Assembly (NCBI RefSeq): GCF_031755915.1
Contig: NC_083386.1
Coordinates: forward strand, 14,344,501-14,408,500
Reading direction: 5' to 3'
Length of the DNA stretch: 64,000 nt
Source of the DNA: Ziziphus jujuba
Lineage: Eukaryota; Streptophyta; Magnoliopsida; Rosales; Rhamnaceae
Shown here piece by piece: positions 1-10,975 of this stretch; position 1 is the first letter of the stretch, and each line of letters begins with the position of its first letter. A program made the translations under genes and the position numbers. Below the pieces are notes generated by a model that did not search any database, was not told where the DNA came from, and saw nothing but the letters and a program-made list of their open reading frames with translations.

Positions 1-935
1 CTCAACTTCCCACCGATTTGGATATATAATGAGTTGAACTTTTGGCTGAAACTTTCTAGCCATTTTCCTATCACCAGTAGCGAGTTTAGTTCGTTTAAGC
101 TAAGTATTCTTAAACCTTGTCTTACAAGCTTTCATTTGTTATATATTTGCAAATTTTGGTTGAGTATTTAAGATTTTACCATTTTTGAGGAAATTTTGAA
201 ATTACTGTAAAAATTGGACTATGTTTGAAGTTCTTCTTAGGAAAATCATTGCATATAGGTTTCCAGTGACTAATAGGGTTTAATTAAATACTCAATTTTA
301 TAAAATTGAGCAAAAAGCCATTCGGGATCACTATATAGCCGGACTTCCTTGGAGCCTAACTTTGGGAATCTGAAGAAGTGAGAGTGAGTTTTAAAATATT
401 TAATGTACCTTGGTACCCTTGGAGAATGTATATATTATTTAAATAATATTTCTTATGTATATTAGATACCTTATGGGACCGGTAGTTGACCCAGCAGTAG
501 AACAATGATGGACAGTATCATTATTGTGAGTGGCATATTTTTCTAAGTTTTATTTTGGAGCAAATAAATATTTTGTTGTGTATATATATATATATATATT
601 TATTATTAAATTTGGATTTAAAGGTTTTATTTAAAAAATAATTATTAATTGGATATTTTATAAAATTCCAAAAATGGGTTTGGATATTTATGTTTAATTA
701 AAATACTTGCATTATTTGATAAATTGTTTTAATTGTCAATCTACAATTTTTCTAAACTTCAAATTATTGGATTGGTTATAGAATTAAAAAGATATTAGTT
801 TATAAAGTTTATTTTTAAATTGCTTTTGTATTTTAATTTCAACTATAATTTATGATTGAGTTACGAAGTTCTTTATCATTGATTTTAATTTTGGTAAAAC
901 AATCATATTAATATAACATGTCTATTTTTGTGTAT

Positions 936-1041
936 ATATATGTGTGTATGTGTGTGTGTGGGTGTGTGGGTGTGTGGGTGTGGGGGTGTGTGTGTGTGTG
1001 TGTGTGTGTGTGGTTGGGTGGGTGTGTGTGTGTGTGTGTAT
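936..1041. repeat. GT-rich simple repeat
   Basis: Alternating TG with interspersed GGGTGT units, about 105 bp, inside the LTR. The equivalent position in the copy at 3.6 kb has only a short TG run, and in the copy at 24.37 kb it has become a GA run, so the tract is evolving quickly. Confidence 0.9.
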
Positions 1042-2067
1042 GTGTGCATGTTTGTAACTAAACTAAGTAAACATATATGACCTGGTAAGATTACTTGTTT
1101 GTTTATTTATTTATTCATATAACTATATATTTATTTATTAACTTAAATGTTGATTCTAAATAATTAAGAGTTATAAAAGTATTTCATATTAAGATAATTT
1201 TATCATTGTTTATTTTTCCTAGAAATCGTATTTGGGTTTTCAAAAATTGTCATTATTGATTATTGATTTTTGGGTGATAATTAAATAGTTAAAGTTACGT
1301 TTGATTTTATGGATATTGTAAAACTATTCACTAATAAAGTTTTAATCTTATTTTTTTCTTATTTTTATTTGTTTATTCATCTATTTATTTGTTTGTTTAT
1401 TTATTTATTCAATTATTTAAATGTTTAATTATGATTTTAAAATGTAATTATCAGGAATTGACATTTTCATTATTATATATTTTTATATAATTAGTTAGTC
1501 TAAAGATATATATATTTATTTGTCATTTATGTGCCGTGATGAGCAAAGATAGACGTGTAGTTTATAGTGCTGGCATTAGCTACCCTCCTCATGGCTGAAG
1601 GATGGCATGTTTAGCCATTCATATAGATGCTATGGTGAGTAAGGGTAGGTAGGTATTTCTACTATGACGACATTAGTTACCCCCTTTAGCTATATAATGG
1701 TAGGATATTTAATATCGACACCATTGGAACACTAATGGAGCCGCACGTAGGTTTTCTTCTTTTCACCCATCTGTCAAGTGGTGTTTGGGACATCAAGCAT
1801 CACTTGACAGCAATAGTATATTGTATGGTGCATTAGGTGTCTTTTCAATATACATATAATATATATAAATATGTTATGTGTTAGATGTACCATACCATAC
1901 TAGGGTAGTAACCCAGTTAAACTCATGAACAAGTTAGTATCATATATTTGCTGCCTACTAGATCAACAGGTTAGATAGCCATCATTGACAACCACTCTTG
2001 GCCTTACTAGTAGTAGTATATCATGGGATCGAGCCTTGGTATATCATATGGTACATGAGATGTATCA

Positions 2068-2453
2068 GCCTTCAGGTAGGTATTTTAGCCTTCGAGTAGG
2101 TGTATTAGCATTCGAACTGTGTGTTAGCCTCTGAGTAGATATCGTAGCCTTCTAATAGGTATTGCAACCTTTGAGCACAAGTACTAGCCTTCTAGCAGAT
2201 ACTTCAGCCTTCAGACAGGTGTATTAGCCTTTAGGTATGTGTGTTAGCCTGCGAGCAATAATTGCATTCTATAGGTAGGTATCACAGCTTTCGGTTAGGT
2301 CTCACAGCCTTCAAGTAGGTACTTAAACTTTTGGATAGGCATAGTAGCATTTGGGCATGTGTATTAGCTTCTAAGTAGTTATTGCATTCTCCGAACAGGT
2401 ATTCCAACCTTTAGGCAAGAGTGTTAGCCTTCAGGTGGGTGTGTTAGCTTACA
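2068..2453. repeat. Degenerate 20-bp minisatellite inside LTR (about 19 units)
   Basis: Tandem 20-bp units with approximate consensus GCCTTCGAGTAGGTGTATTA, each differing at several positions. The period is constant and there are no unique spacers, so this is not a CRISPR-like array. The same repeat lies at the matching place in the other LTR copies with different unit numbers. Confidence 0.85.
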
Positions 2454-3227
2454 AATGGATTATCCAAATCCTTCAAGAAACTGTATACATATTTATATTT
2501 ATGCAAAAAAAAAAATATATATATATATATATATATTAACGTTGGTTTTGGATAGTGGTGATGTTATTAGAGTTACTGTAAAAACCTCAACTATGCAGTT
2601 TAAAATATTATTTCTTTTTATTCATTTTCAATGTCATTTATTTTATTAAAAGTTGTCCTATAATTTGTTGGTTATTAGCAGTAGAATTTGTGTCTATATA
2701 TCTTTTAGATGTTAAATGATGTGCTGTATGATTTAGGTCTGAGACCCATGTTGTCTTATTATTATTATTATTATCTTTTTATTTGCATTTATGTGTTCGG
2801 CATAATCATGAAGTGCTATAAGAATGTGAGATTGTAATAAGTGGGTGTGGGGATGGTCATGAGTTTATAAAAGTATGTACTCTTGTGCTAATTAAAAACT
2901 GGAGGAGTCGGGGTCATCTTGGAGTTTAGGTAGTAAGTTCTGTGGGGGCTCATGACACATAAAAAAGTATTTACGCTTTATTATTTGTTACTTATATATG
3001 CAGTCCCACACTATGGTTACTCTGCAGATTTATGGAAACTTATAGTATGGTGAGGAGGAATAAGGCGGATGTATATTTTTATAGTGAGTTTTCTGTACAG
3101 GAAATATTTGGAGAAGTGAATTTTATAGGAGAAATGATAATAGATTTTCTGTAAAAATTCTGATGAGGTTTCCCCCAGTCAAGGCTATCGTAGGGCTCCA
3201 ATAGGTAACTTTGGGAGGGTCATAACA

Positions 3228-3461
3228 ATTTGGTATCAGAACTTTAGGTTTTGTTACCTTTGAAAGGTTTTGGTATATAGTGGTGTATCATAAGCTGTTA
3301 CCCATTATTATATAATTATGTTAAAAATGGTACATACTCCTTGTGGTTGGTCAAGGGATAACATCATCAAGTGGTTCTAGTGGTGCGTGCAAGTTTTTTA
3401 TGGTTCTGCTTATAGTTAAATGTGCTAAATTTTGGGGATGAAATTTTATAAAGGGGTAGAT
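3228..3461 (+). mobile_element. Very short internal region with PBS and polypurine tract
   Basis: Directly after the LTR end, TGGTATCAGA at 3231-3240 matches the start of the usual primer-binding site complementary to initiator tRNA-Met. At the other end, AAAGGGGTAG (3450-3459) is a polypurine tract immediately before the next LTR. Between them are only about 200 bp without an open reading frame. The element is therefore non-autonomous: either a deletion derivative or a family that never carried genes and relies on proteins supplied by another element. Confidence 0.75.
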
Positions 3462-5912
3462 TATAAACTCCAACCTGAGAAAACGCTTCGAATTTCCTTT
3501 TTAAATTGCTTCCGTGTTTTAATTTTGACTATAATTTATGATTAAATTGCAAAACTGTTTATCATTAGTTTTAGTTTTGGTAAAACAATTGTATTAATAA
3601 AACAAGTCTATTTTGTATATAGATACATGCATTTATGTGTGTTTGTGTGTGTGCATAACTAAGTAAAAGTATATGACCTTGTAAGATTATTTGTTTGTTT
3701 ATTTATTTATTCATATAACTATATATTTATTTATTAAATTAAATGCTGATTCTAAATAATTAAGAGTTATAAAAGTATTTCATCTTATGATAATTTTAAC
3801 GTGATCTATTTTTCTTAGAAATTATATATAGGTTTTCAAAAATTTTTATTATTAGTTATTGATTTTTGGGTAGTAATTAAATAATTAAAATTACATTTGA
3901 TTTTATGGATATTGTAAGATTATTCATTGATTATGTTTAAATCTTAATTTTTCCTTGTTTTTATTTATTTGTTCATGTATTTATTTTTTTTATTTATGTA
4001 TTTATTCAATCATTTATTTAAAACATTTAACTACGGTCTTAAAATGTAATTGTAAGGAGTTAACATTTTCATAAATATTTTTATGTGACTAGTTAGTCTA
4101 AAGATGCACCATACAATACTGGTATTCCATACTGTTATGTTTATTGATCAACTTCTAGGTTATATTTAGTAGTCTTTTATGAGTTGTATGAGTGCGGGTA
4201 GGCAGGTAGTTTGTGATAGCATTAGCCACCATCCCCAAGGTCATAAAATGACAAGTTTAGCCATTCCTATAGGTACTAAAGTAAGCGAGGGTGGGTAACT
4301 ATACATACTGTGACGACATTAGCCATGTCCCTTAGTCGTAGGATGGCAAATTATTTAGCAGCGACACCATTTGGATGGTAGCAATGGTATATCATAAGAT
4401 ATATCAAGCATCTTTCGATGTATACATGTTTATTATGTTATGTATTACATGTAGTATACCATATGGGGCTGCAACCCAAATAAACCCATGAACAGGTTAA
4501 TGTCATATTTTTTTACTACCTACAAGATCAATGAGTTGGATGGCTATCATTGGCAACCATCTCTAGCCGTATTGGTAGGAGTATATGTATAATCGGTCAA
4601 CACCATGGGATCGTGCCTTGCTATGTCATATGGTACATCAGATGTATCAACTTTCGGGCAAGTATTCAAGCCTTCGAGCATGTGTATTAGCTTTCGGGCG
4701 TGTGTGTTAGCCTCTAGGCAGGTATTGTATTCTACGGGTAGGATATGCTACTAAGGACCATGTAAAGAATGAAAAACGTCTTCTAACGCCCATGAAAAAA
4801 GATCTTTTTTGTATCGCAGCCTTTGGACAAGTACTTCAACCTTTAGGCATGGGTGTTAGCCTTCAGAAATGTGTATTAGCCTCAGAGCAGGTATTGCATA
4901 TTATGGGTTGTTATCGTAGGCTTCGGGCAAGTACTTCAGCTTTCGGGTAGGGGTGTTAGCCTTTAGACATATGTGTTAGCATCCAAGCAGGTATTGCATT
5001 CTATGGGTAGTTATCATAACCTTTAGGCAAGTACTTTAGCCTTCGGGCAGGCGCATTAGCCTTAGAGCATGTGTTCTAACATCCGACTAGGTATTGCACT
5101 CTTCAGACAACTATTCTAGACTTTGACAAGAGTGTTAGCCTATTGGCAAGTTATCCTTCAAAAGACTATATACATATTTATATTTATGTAAAAAATGTTT
5201 ATATATATATATATATATATATTGGTTTTGGATAGTGATGATGTTATCGGAGTTACCGTTATGACCTCAACTGTTTAATTTAAAATATTATTTCTCTACA
5301 TCCATTTAAAATGTAGTTTATTTTATGAAAAGTTTTCTTACAACTTATCGGTTACAATAAAATTTGTATCTATATATTTTCTAGATGTTAAAAGGTAGAC
5401 TGGATGATTTACGATCTGAAACTCAGATTGTCTTATTATTATTATTATTATCTTTCTATTTGCATTTATGTGTTTGGTATATTTATGAAGTGTTGCAAAA
5501 ATGTGAGATTATGGTAAATGGAAGGTATGGACGGCCATGAGTTTATAAAAGTGTGGACTTCCTATTCTATGTAAAAACTTGAAAAGAGATGAAGCCATCT
5601 TAAAGTTAAGGTAGTCAGTTCCAAAAAGGTTCCGACACGTAAAAAGTATTTAAAATTTATTATTTTTTCTACTTATATTTGTATTCTTGTGCTATGGTTA
5701 TCGAAATCTTGCAAATTTATGAAAACTTGTAATAAGATAGGAGAAATAATGCAGATGTATATTTTTAGAGTGAGTTTCCTGTATAGGAAATACTAGGGGA
5801 AATCAATTTTATAAAGGAGGTGTTATCAGATTTTCTGTTGAATTTCAGTTGGGGTTTCCCCAAGTCAGGCCATCCTAAGGTTCCGATGGTTAACTTTTGG
5901 AGGGTCTAGACA
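3462..5912 (+). mobile_element. Second LTR, internally deleted, of the same element
   Basis: It begins with a mutated LTR start (TATAAACTCCAACCTGAG against TGTAACGTCCTGGTTTGAG at 22379) and ends at GGGTCTAGACA. After about 30 bp it jumps to sequence matching 24215 onwards in the LTR at 22379-26950, so about 1.6-1.8 kb is missing. From about 3500 it is collinear with 815-3227 of the first LTR. It contains its own 20-bp minisatellite (4649-5150) and a (TA)n tract near 5200. Confidence 0.75.
4649..5150. repeat. Degenerate 20-bp minisatellite, second copy, interrupted
   Basis: Same 20-bp unit family as at 2068-2453 (GCCTTCGGGCAGGTGTATTA-like units), interrupted by about 65 bp of unrelated sequence around 4740-4805. 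Confidence 0.8.
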
Positions 5913-6600
5913 TAGAAAGTGAGCTAGCTGATAATGTGAAACTTGTGAATAAGGACTAGAATGAACCATTTGTTGGTATTGTACAATAATTGTTATTTAA
6001 CCCTAGATAACTCTAGTATACTTAAATAAACATAATCTTCAAAACTAAGTGCATTATAAATGGCAAGGTGTGTGAAGTGACTATTGATGGTAGGGGTAGT
6101 AAGAACATTATCTCCAAAATTTGGTAAAGGCTTTGAATATAGTAATGATGCAACATCCCAACTTGTGGGATGGATCAAAAAGTGGTGTGAAGTGTAGGTG
6201 ATATAGATGTGCAAAGTATCATTTAGCATATGTAAATACTGTGCAAATGAAATTGCATGTGATGTGCTCAAGCTTGATGATTGTCATATCTTACTTTACA
6301 GATCATAGCAATATGACAACAAAGTGATGCAAAATGAATCTATTCATTCAATTGAAAAACAATGAAATACTTAGTAAAACCAATTTTGAACCTAAATCAG
6401 CCATAAATGCTACTAAATCTATCCCAAAATCATCTTTCATATCTCTCCCATAAAACTAGCTTTACTTACCATCTCAAGTGCCACATTTAAATATGAAACT
6501 AAGACAACCATAACATATTTACAGTTGTTTCCACTACACAAACACCCACTTAAACTGATAATAAACCATCAAAACAATAAGAAATACCTAAACCAGTCCA
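5913..6600. other. Non-coding remnant before the decayed gypsy pol
   Basis: AT-rich sequence without a convincing reading frame. From about 6340 it may be the badly decayed region just upstream of reverse transcriptase of the element described next, since recognisable pre-RT residues appear from about 6600. No RNA gene or known repeat was seen. Confidence 0.4.
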
Positions 6601-7643
6601 AAAACTACTTGACCAATTTAAATAAATTGCCCCAAAAGATACACTGCCATCTATGAAGGATATTCAACACCAAATGGACCTCATTCCTAGTGCATGACTA
6701 CTTATTTTACATTACATGATGAATCCCAAAGAAAATGAGATTATGAAAGGAATAGTAGATAACTTGCTACAAAAGCATCTAATAAGAATGAGCTTGAGCT
6801 TATATGGAGTGCCTGCCCTTATTATGCCAAAGAAAGATAGCTCATTAAGAATGTGTATAGACAATAAAGCCATTAACAAAATCATAATGAAAAATAAGTT
6901 CCCAATACCTAGACTTTAGGAAATGGTTAACAACCATAGAGATGCTTTCAAACCTGGATTTGAGATGTGGGTATTATAAAATTAGAATTAGGCTAATCAA
7001 TGGAAAACAGCTTTTAAAATCTAAGGAGCTTATATGAGTGGCAGGTAATGCCTTTTGTATGCAACATCCTAAGTTCTTTTATGAGATTCATGAACCATAT
7101 TCTTAAACAAGTAATTGGAAAAATATAGTGTCTAATTTGATGATATCCTTATCTATGGAAGCTCAAAGGCAAATCAATTGTGACATTTTCAACAAGTCAA
7201 ATCTAACAAGATCACAAGCTTTATTTAAACTTAAACAAGTGTGATTTTGTGAGCTAGAGTATGTCTTTTTATGATTCGTCATCAATTAACCTAGAATGAA
7301 AACTAATATTATCAAGGTTAAAGCTATCAAGGATTGGTAGTCACCATAAACTATAACTGAGGTGAGAAGCTTCCATGGACTAGGTACATTCCATAAAAGG
7401 TTTATGAAAGGGTTCAACAACATTGCTATCCCAATCACAGATTACTTAAAGAAAAATAACTTCCAATGGGGACCAAAAGAAGATGAAAGCTTTTAACTTT
7501 TAAAACAAAAGTTGAGTGAAGCTCTTGTTTTAGTGTTAGCTAACTTTTACAAGGTATTTGAACACAAGACGAATGCATCTAGATTTGAAGTGGAGTTATC
7601 TTACTCAAGAAGGTAGATCTATAAAGTATTTCATTGAGAAACT
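6601..7643 (+). pseudogene. Ty3/gypsy pol pseudogene, segment 1: reverse transcriptase to start of RNase H
   Basis: Decayed coding sequence of a Ty3/gypsy polyprotein. A 67-codon stretch (6716-6919) still reads as the RT amino end (MNPKENEIMKGIVDNLLQK, then VPALIMPKKD). Further on, in shifted frames, the RT active site region is seen as FDDILIYG near 7140, and the connection region (tether before RNase H) at about 7330-7640. Many stops and frameshifts make it non-functional. The reading breaks off at FIEKL (7643) where a TRIM is inserted, and resumes at 8386. Known role: copying element RNA into DNA. This is the oldest layer of the nest, since every other element here lies inside it. Confidence 0.85.
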
Positions 7644-7800
7644 TTGACAATCAGTTTAGGCAAGTACAAGAGGTACTAGCGGACTACCTGATATATAATT
7701 CCACATTGTCCATATATGGAACAGGAGGTGGTTCAAATATAATAATAGTCATTCTCATAACGCCGATGCTTTTTCAAAGCAGTGGGTTTCAAAGTTTAAG

Positions 7801-7848
7801 AGAACTCCAAAGTTAAACTTTTTTAGGCAAAAGTGGCTTCTGGGGAGC
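7801..7848 (+). other. 5S rRNA-like promoter region, deleted copy, in LTR 1
   Basis: AACTCCAAAGTTAAAC resembles the A-box part of plant 5S rRNA, and GGCTTCTGGGGAGCTT resembles the C-box flank. The roughly 16 bp between them that hold GGATGGGTGACC in 5S genes are missing, so this copy is unlikely to drive RNA polymerase III. Confidence 0.75.
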
Positions 7849-8150
7849 TTTAAATGATAATAGAAAAATCCTATAATGAATCTAGTGGCTAAATTAAAGA
7901 AAATATCGAATGGAAAGTGACAGGTCTACTAGTTGAGACAGGGTGTTATAAATAGTATCAGAGCCTGTACTTCATCAGAAGTGTACCAGGGAAGACAACA
8001 GGTGTCAAAGGGTGGATTGTGATGACCAGTATGGGTAAGTGCAAGAAGCACTAGCAGGTTAGCTGGTGTCCAATCCCATATCATCTGAGTGTGGAGCAAT
8101 GGATGATTCAAATATAATAATAGTCACTCTCATAACATCAAGGCCTTTTC

Positions 8151-8268
8151 AGAAAGATTGGCTTTGGAGTTTAAAAACACTCAAAATTAAATGTGCTCAA
8201 GCAAGAGCAGAAAGATTGGCTTTGGAGTTTAAAAACACTCAAAATTAAATGTGCTTAAGCAAGAGCAG
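8151..8268 (+). repeat. 58-bp tandem duplication inside the TRIM LTR 2
   Basis: AGAAAGATTGGCTTTGGAGT starts at 8151 and again at 8209; the two 58-bp units differ at about one base (GTGCTCAAGC against GTGCTTAAGC). The unit includes the A-box-like part of the 5S-derived promoter, so LTR 2 has two A-box-like segments and one C box. LTR 1 lacks the duplication, so it arose after insertion or by LTR recombination. Confidence 0.9.
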
Positions 8269-8295
8269 TCCAAGGATGGGTGACTTCTTAGGAAG
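8234..8295 (+). promoter_or_regulatory. 5S rRNA-like internal promoter (A box to C box) in LTR 2
   Basis: AAATTAAATGTGCTTAAGCA followed by AGAGCAGTCCAAGGATGGGTGACTTCTTAGG fragments lines up with the plant 5S rRNA interval from the A box to the C box; GGATGGGTGAC is intact. Known for Cassandra: the 5S-like LTR can recruit TFIIIA/RNA polymerase III. Activity here is not shown. Confidence 0.75.
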
Positions 8296-8385
8296 CTATA
8301 AACAAAAAATTCCATACCGAGCGTGGTGGCTAAAACAATATCGATGAAGAGTAACAAATCTGCCAGTATAGGCTGGGTCTTATAA

Positions 8386-8518
8386 AAACTAAGTGAAGCA
8401 AACTAGAAATGGACCACTTATGTCCAAGAGTTATATGTTCTTGTGAGAGCATTCGAACATTAGGAGCACAATCTTATTGCCAATGAATTCATCATGCATA
8501 TTGATTATAAGGCCTTGT
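8386..8518 (+). pseudogene. Ty3/gypsy pol pseudogene, segment 2: RNase H
   Basis: Continues the frame interrupted at 7643: residues resembling LSEAN..W, then YVLVRAFEHWEHNLIANEF and IMHIDYKALL, the core of the Ty3/gypsy RNase H domain. It breaks off at 8518 exactly at the CTTGT target site of the next insertion and resumes at 14583. Confidence 0.8.
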
Positions 8519-9634
8519 TGATATGAATCTAGGTCGACACGCACCTAAACCTGTATTATATTAACCCGGATCTCAATTAAGTTCAGATTTTAATGGATTG
8601 ATCTCAAACCCTAATCAACCTGCTATTAGAAACCTTGGTATAATGAAAATGTCATAATAGGTGATGGATATCCTATTGATAAGTTAAAACTAAAATACTC
8701 ACACTCTAATGGTGTTTTAGGTGTTCAAAGAGAACAAAGATAATTCTATCTAACAAATAATTTTCTGAATAATATCGAAGGTTCTACTCTCATTGAAAAA
8801 TAACCCTTAAATAGGTAAAAGTCACAAATCGATAAACCTTAGAAAACTAAGACAAAAAGCCAAGCATGTTGTTTCCTAATGTGGTCGAATTTTCTCTCCT
8901 TTCCTAATCTAATTTTAATTAATTAATTCCTTTATTTTGAATTAGAAATTAATTAATGTACAATGAAAATAATAAAATAATAAATTTTTCCAGCAATTAA
9001 ATCAATAAAAACCAAATAGAAGACTAAATTCCTAAAACAAAAAGTCAAAATCAAATTAGGAAACTAAATAACTATCTTTTTGACCAAGCTATCGTTGACC
9101 AATCTTTGACCAATTTAAGCTCCAAATCAGCTTCCGTATGCTTTTTAGGATGCCAAAAAGGATTATCATTGATTCCCACTCATTTTCCTCGATTGGAACA
9201 AAGAGAAAATACCAACTTAGTAAAATACAGTAAAGCCAGCAATAAAATACAGTAAAACCAGTCAAACTCCCTTCTATGCGCACACCTCCTGTTTGGATGC
9301 TTTAGCTTTTACCTTGTCTTGATTCTATGACCTCTTAGAGATATTCATGAATCCATGAAGTATTGGAACCATTTCTTGCTGCCCGGAGTCCATATTTGTA
9401 CTAAAACAGCTATCCGGGTCCGTAACGGCCTCTACCATTTGGATGCTTAAAACAGGTCTTATATTTTCTAGTATTGGCAAGCCTTTTTGAGAATTAATTA
9501 GTCCCTGTATAAAGACAGCCAGGTTTTCCTTAAATTTCTTAGCTTGAGCTCTAGTAATCAGTCCGGTATTCATCTGTATCGGGTCAGCACCCCAGCAGGT
9601 TGTCGGTTATACGGACACAGTTGGATTCTTATCA
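8519..9634 (-). repeat. 3' LTR of the minus-strand gypsy element
   Basis: 1116 bp, collinear with 13474-14582 and begins/ends with the same bases. It contains (on the minus strand) the end of the coding tail immediately upstream. An 82-codon open stretch (9325-9573) is LTR sequence rather than a gene, because the same region in the other LTR is disrupted. Confidence 0.92.
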
Positions 9635-9912
9635 TTATCCTCCTCTTGTAAATGACTTGTCCTCAAATCAAAGTCATCCCCTGCAGTAAAAGGAGATAAA
9701 TTAGCAACATTAAATGTAGCACTAACATTATACTCACCCCATAAATCAAGTTTGTAAGCATTTTTATTAATCCACTCCAAAACTTGAAAGGGTCCATCTC
9801 CACGCTGCATAAGCTTGGACTTCCTTTGTTCGGGAAACCTCTCCTTCCTTAAGTGCAACCAAACCAAATCTCCTGGATCAGATACTTTAACAACAAATCC
9901 TAGAAATACCAA
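9607..9912 (-). pseudogene. Ty3/gypsy integrase C-terminal tail
   Basis: A 101-codon open frame on the minus strand with the typical post-integrase motif: [20 protein letters not shown], then [18 protein letters not shown] and [14 protein letters not shown]. This is the GPF/Y-type C-terminal module that follows the integrase core. There is no catalytic DDE domain upstream; the sequence jumps straight to the pre-RT spacer. The last few codons overlap the LTR. Confidence 0.85.
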
Positions 9913-9959
9913 TTTATCTTTACAGAAATCATACCTTTTAACGTTAACAAATAATCTCT

Positions 9960-10696
9960 CCTAAATTTTCAAATTTCCACTAAGTAAACTAATCAACAAT
10001 ACAGATAAAGTTCTATACAACAAAAACATCTTTAAATAAGCATCTTTATAAATCATAACCAGCATAGGTTTATTACTCACAAATGCCTTTTTAAGCTCAC
10101 CTAAGCTAAGATAAAAAAAAAATTCTTTTTCTTTTCTTTCCTCTCTTTTTCTTTCACATTCATGAGTTATATTTATTTTGTCTCACTCTTAGCTTTTTCA
10201 AGTTTCTTCTCACTCTCATCTTTATCATTGTTTTTCCCCTCACCATTGAGTTTAGGACACTCGTCTAGTTGTTCTTGTATGATTCTATTCCCCTGAATAA
10301 TTGTTGAAGCCGTGGGTGTCATACTAGCTTTTTCTTTGAGCTTTTCGGCCTCCCTCCTTTGTTACATTTGAAGTTAGTCTCTAAATACTTCTTTTAGGGT
10401 TAATGGCTCCAATTTAACCTTTTTTCCTTCAAATTTAAATACAATGAAATTCTCTTTTCGATAATGTATGGCATCCTTATCAGATTGTCATGGTCTACCC
10501 AACAAAATATGACCCGCATGCATAGGAAAAACATCACACAATACAACATCCACATATTTATCAATGCTGAATTTTACTTTGGCTTGTTTATTTACTTTCA
10601 TCTCACCACTATCATTAAGCCATTGTAATCTATATGGTTCTGGATGTTTAATGGTTGCTATCTATATGGTTCTGGATGTTTAATGGTTGCTAATCC
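9960..10696 (-). pseudogene. Ty3/gypsy protease C-terminal part and pre-RT spacer
   Basis: On the minus strand, in several frames: protease C-terminal half (LQW.ND.GE.KV, KYVDVVLCDV, MHAGHILLGRPW-like), then a lysine/glutamate-rich spacer, then ELKKAFVSNKPMLVMIYKDA just upstream of where RT should begin. A perfect 32-bp tandem duplication (10629-10660 and 10661-10692) breaks the frame at its start. Confidence 0.75.
10629..10692. repeat. Perfect 32-bp tandem duplication in the protease region
   Basis: TCTATATGGTTCTGGATGTT starts at 10629 and 10661 with identical 32-bp units. Because 32 is not a multiple of 3, it shifts the protease frame and explains why the open frame starting at 10972 stops at 10697. 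Confidence 0.95.
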
Positions 10697-10972
10697 TTAT
10701 TTTTCAACTATCAAATTATTAATTACATTTGCACAACTCCCACTATCAACTATCAGACTACAAATGTTACCTTGAATTTCACAATGGATGTAGAAGATAT
10801 TCTCTTTTTGAATTTGGTTCTCATCTTTGTACATGGTTAGAACCTTCCTTGCCACCAAGCTCAACTTAGCCCTTGAAGCCTTGAGTGTTTTAGATTCCCT
10901 ATGTTCCACGCCTCCAAGTTCTTCTTTGTCAAGTTCGGTTTCAACCTCATTTTTTTCACTTTTGGATTCCAA
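10697..10972 (-). pseudogene. Ty3/gypsy aspartic protease, N-terminal half
   Basis: A 91-codon open frame. After an acidic linker it carries the aspartic protease active-site motif LIVDSGSCANVI (DSG triad), as in retroviral-type proteases that cleave the element's polyprotein. The frame is cut at its 3' end by the 32-bp duplication described above. It follows gag with the zinc knuckle just upstream. Confidence 0.85.
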
Positions 10973-10975
10973 GTG

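Larger units (their letters stand above)
1..3227 (+). mobile_element. Long LTR (3' part; 5' end outside window) of a gene-free LTR retrotransposon
   Basis: No coding sequence is visible. The stretch aligns by eye from its first bases with the inside of the LTR at 22379-26950; base 1 here corresponds to about 740 bp into that LTR, so the left end lies outside the window. It contains a GT/GGGTGT-rich tract (about 936-1041), a 20-bp minisatellite (2068-2453) and a (TA)n tract (about 2515-2536). It ends at CATAACA, immediately followed by a primer-binding site. The TGTAACRTCC start and TG..CA ends seen in related copies are typical of Ty3/gypsy LTRs; the assignment to Ty3/gypsy is inference because no protein is encoded. 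Confidence 0.8.
7644..8385 (+). mobile_element. Cassandra-type TRIM retrotransposon with 5S rRNA-like LTRs
   Basis: Two LTRs of about 310 bp (7644-7951) and 368 bp (8018-8385) flank a tiny internal part of about 66 bp. A primer-binding site (AGTATCAGAGCC, about 7954-7965) follows LTR 1, and a purine-rich tract (about 8006-8016) precedes LTR 2. Both LTRs contain sequence resembling the promoter half of plant 5S rRNA (A box, intermediate element, C box), which is the hallmark of the Cassandra family. The element has no genes and must be mobilised by proteins of other elements. It is flanked by a 5-bp target-site duplication AAACT (7639-7643 and 8386-8390), and removing it rejoins the gypsy frame through FIEKLSEA. 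Confidence 0.85.

Noticed and set aside
2068..5150. Regular short repeats that might look like a CRISPR array
   Set aside because: The 20-bp units are contiguous and degenerate with no unique spacers, and the DNA is a plant LTR.
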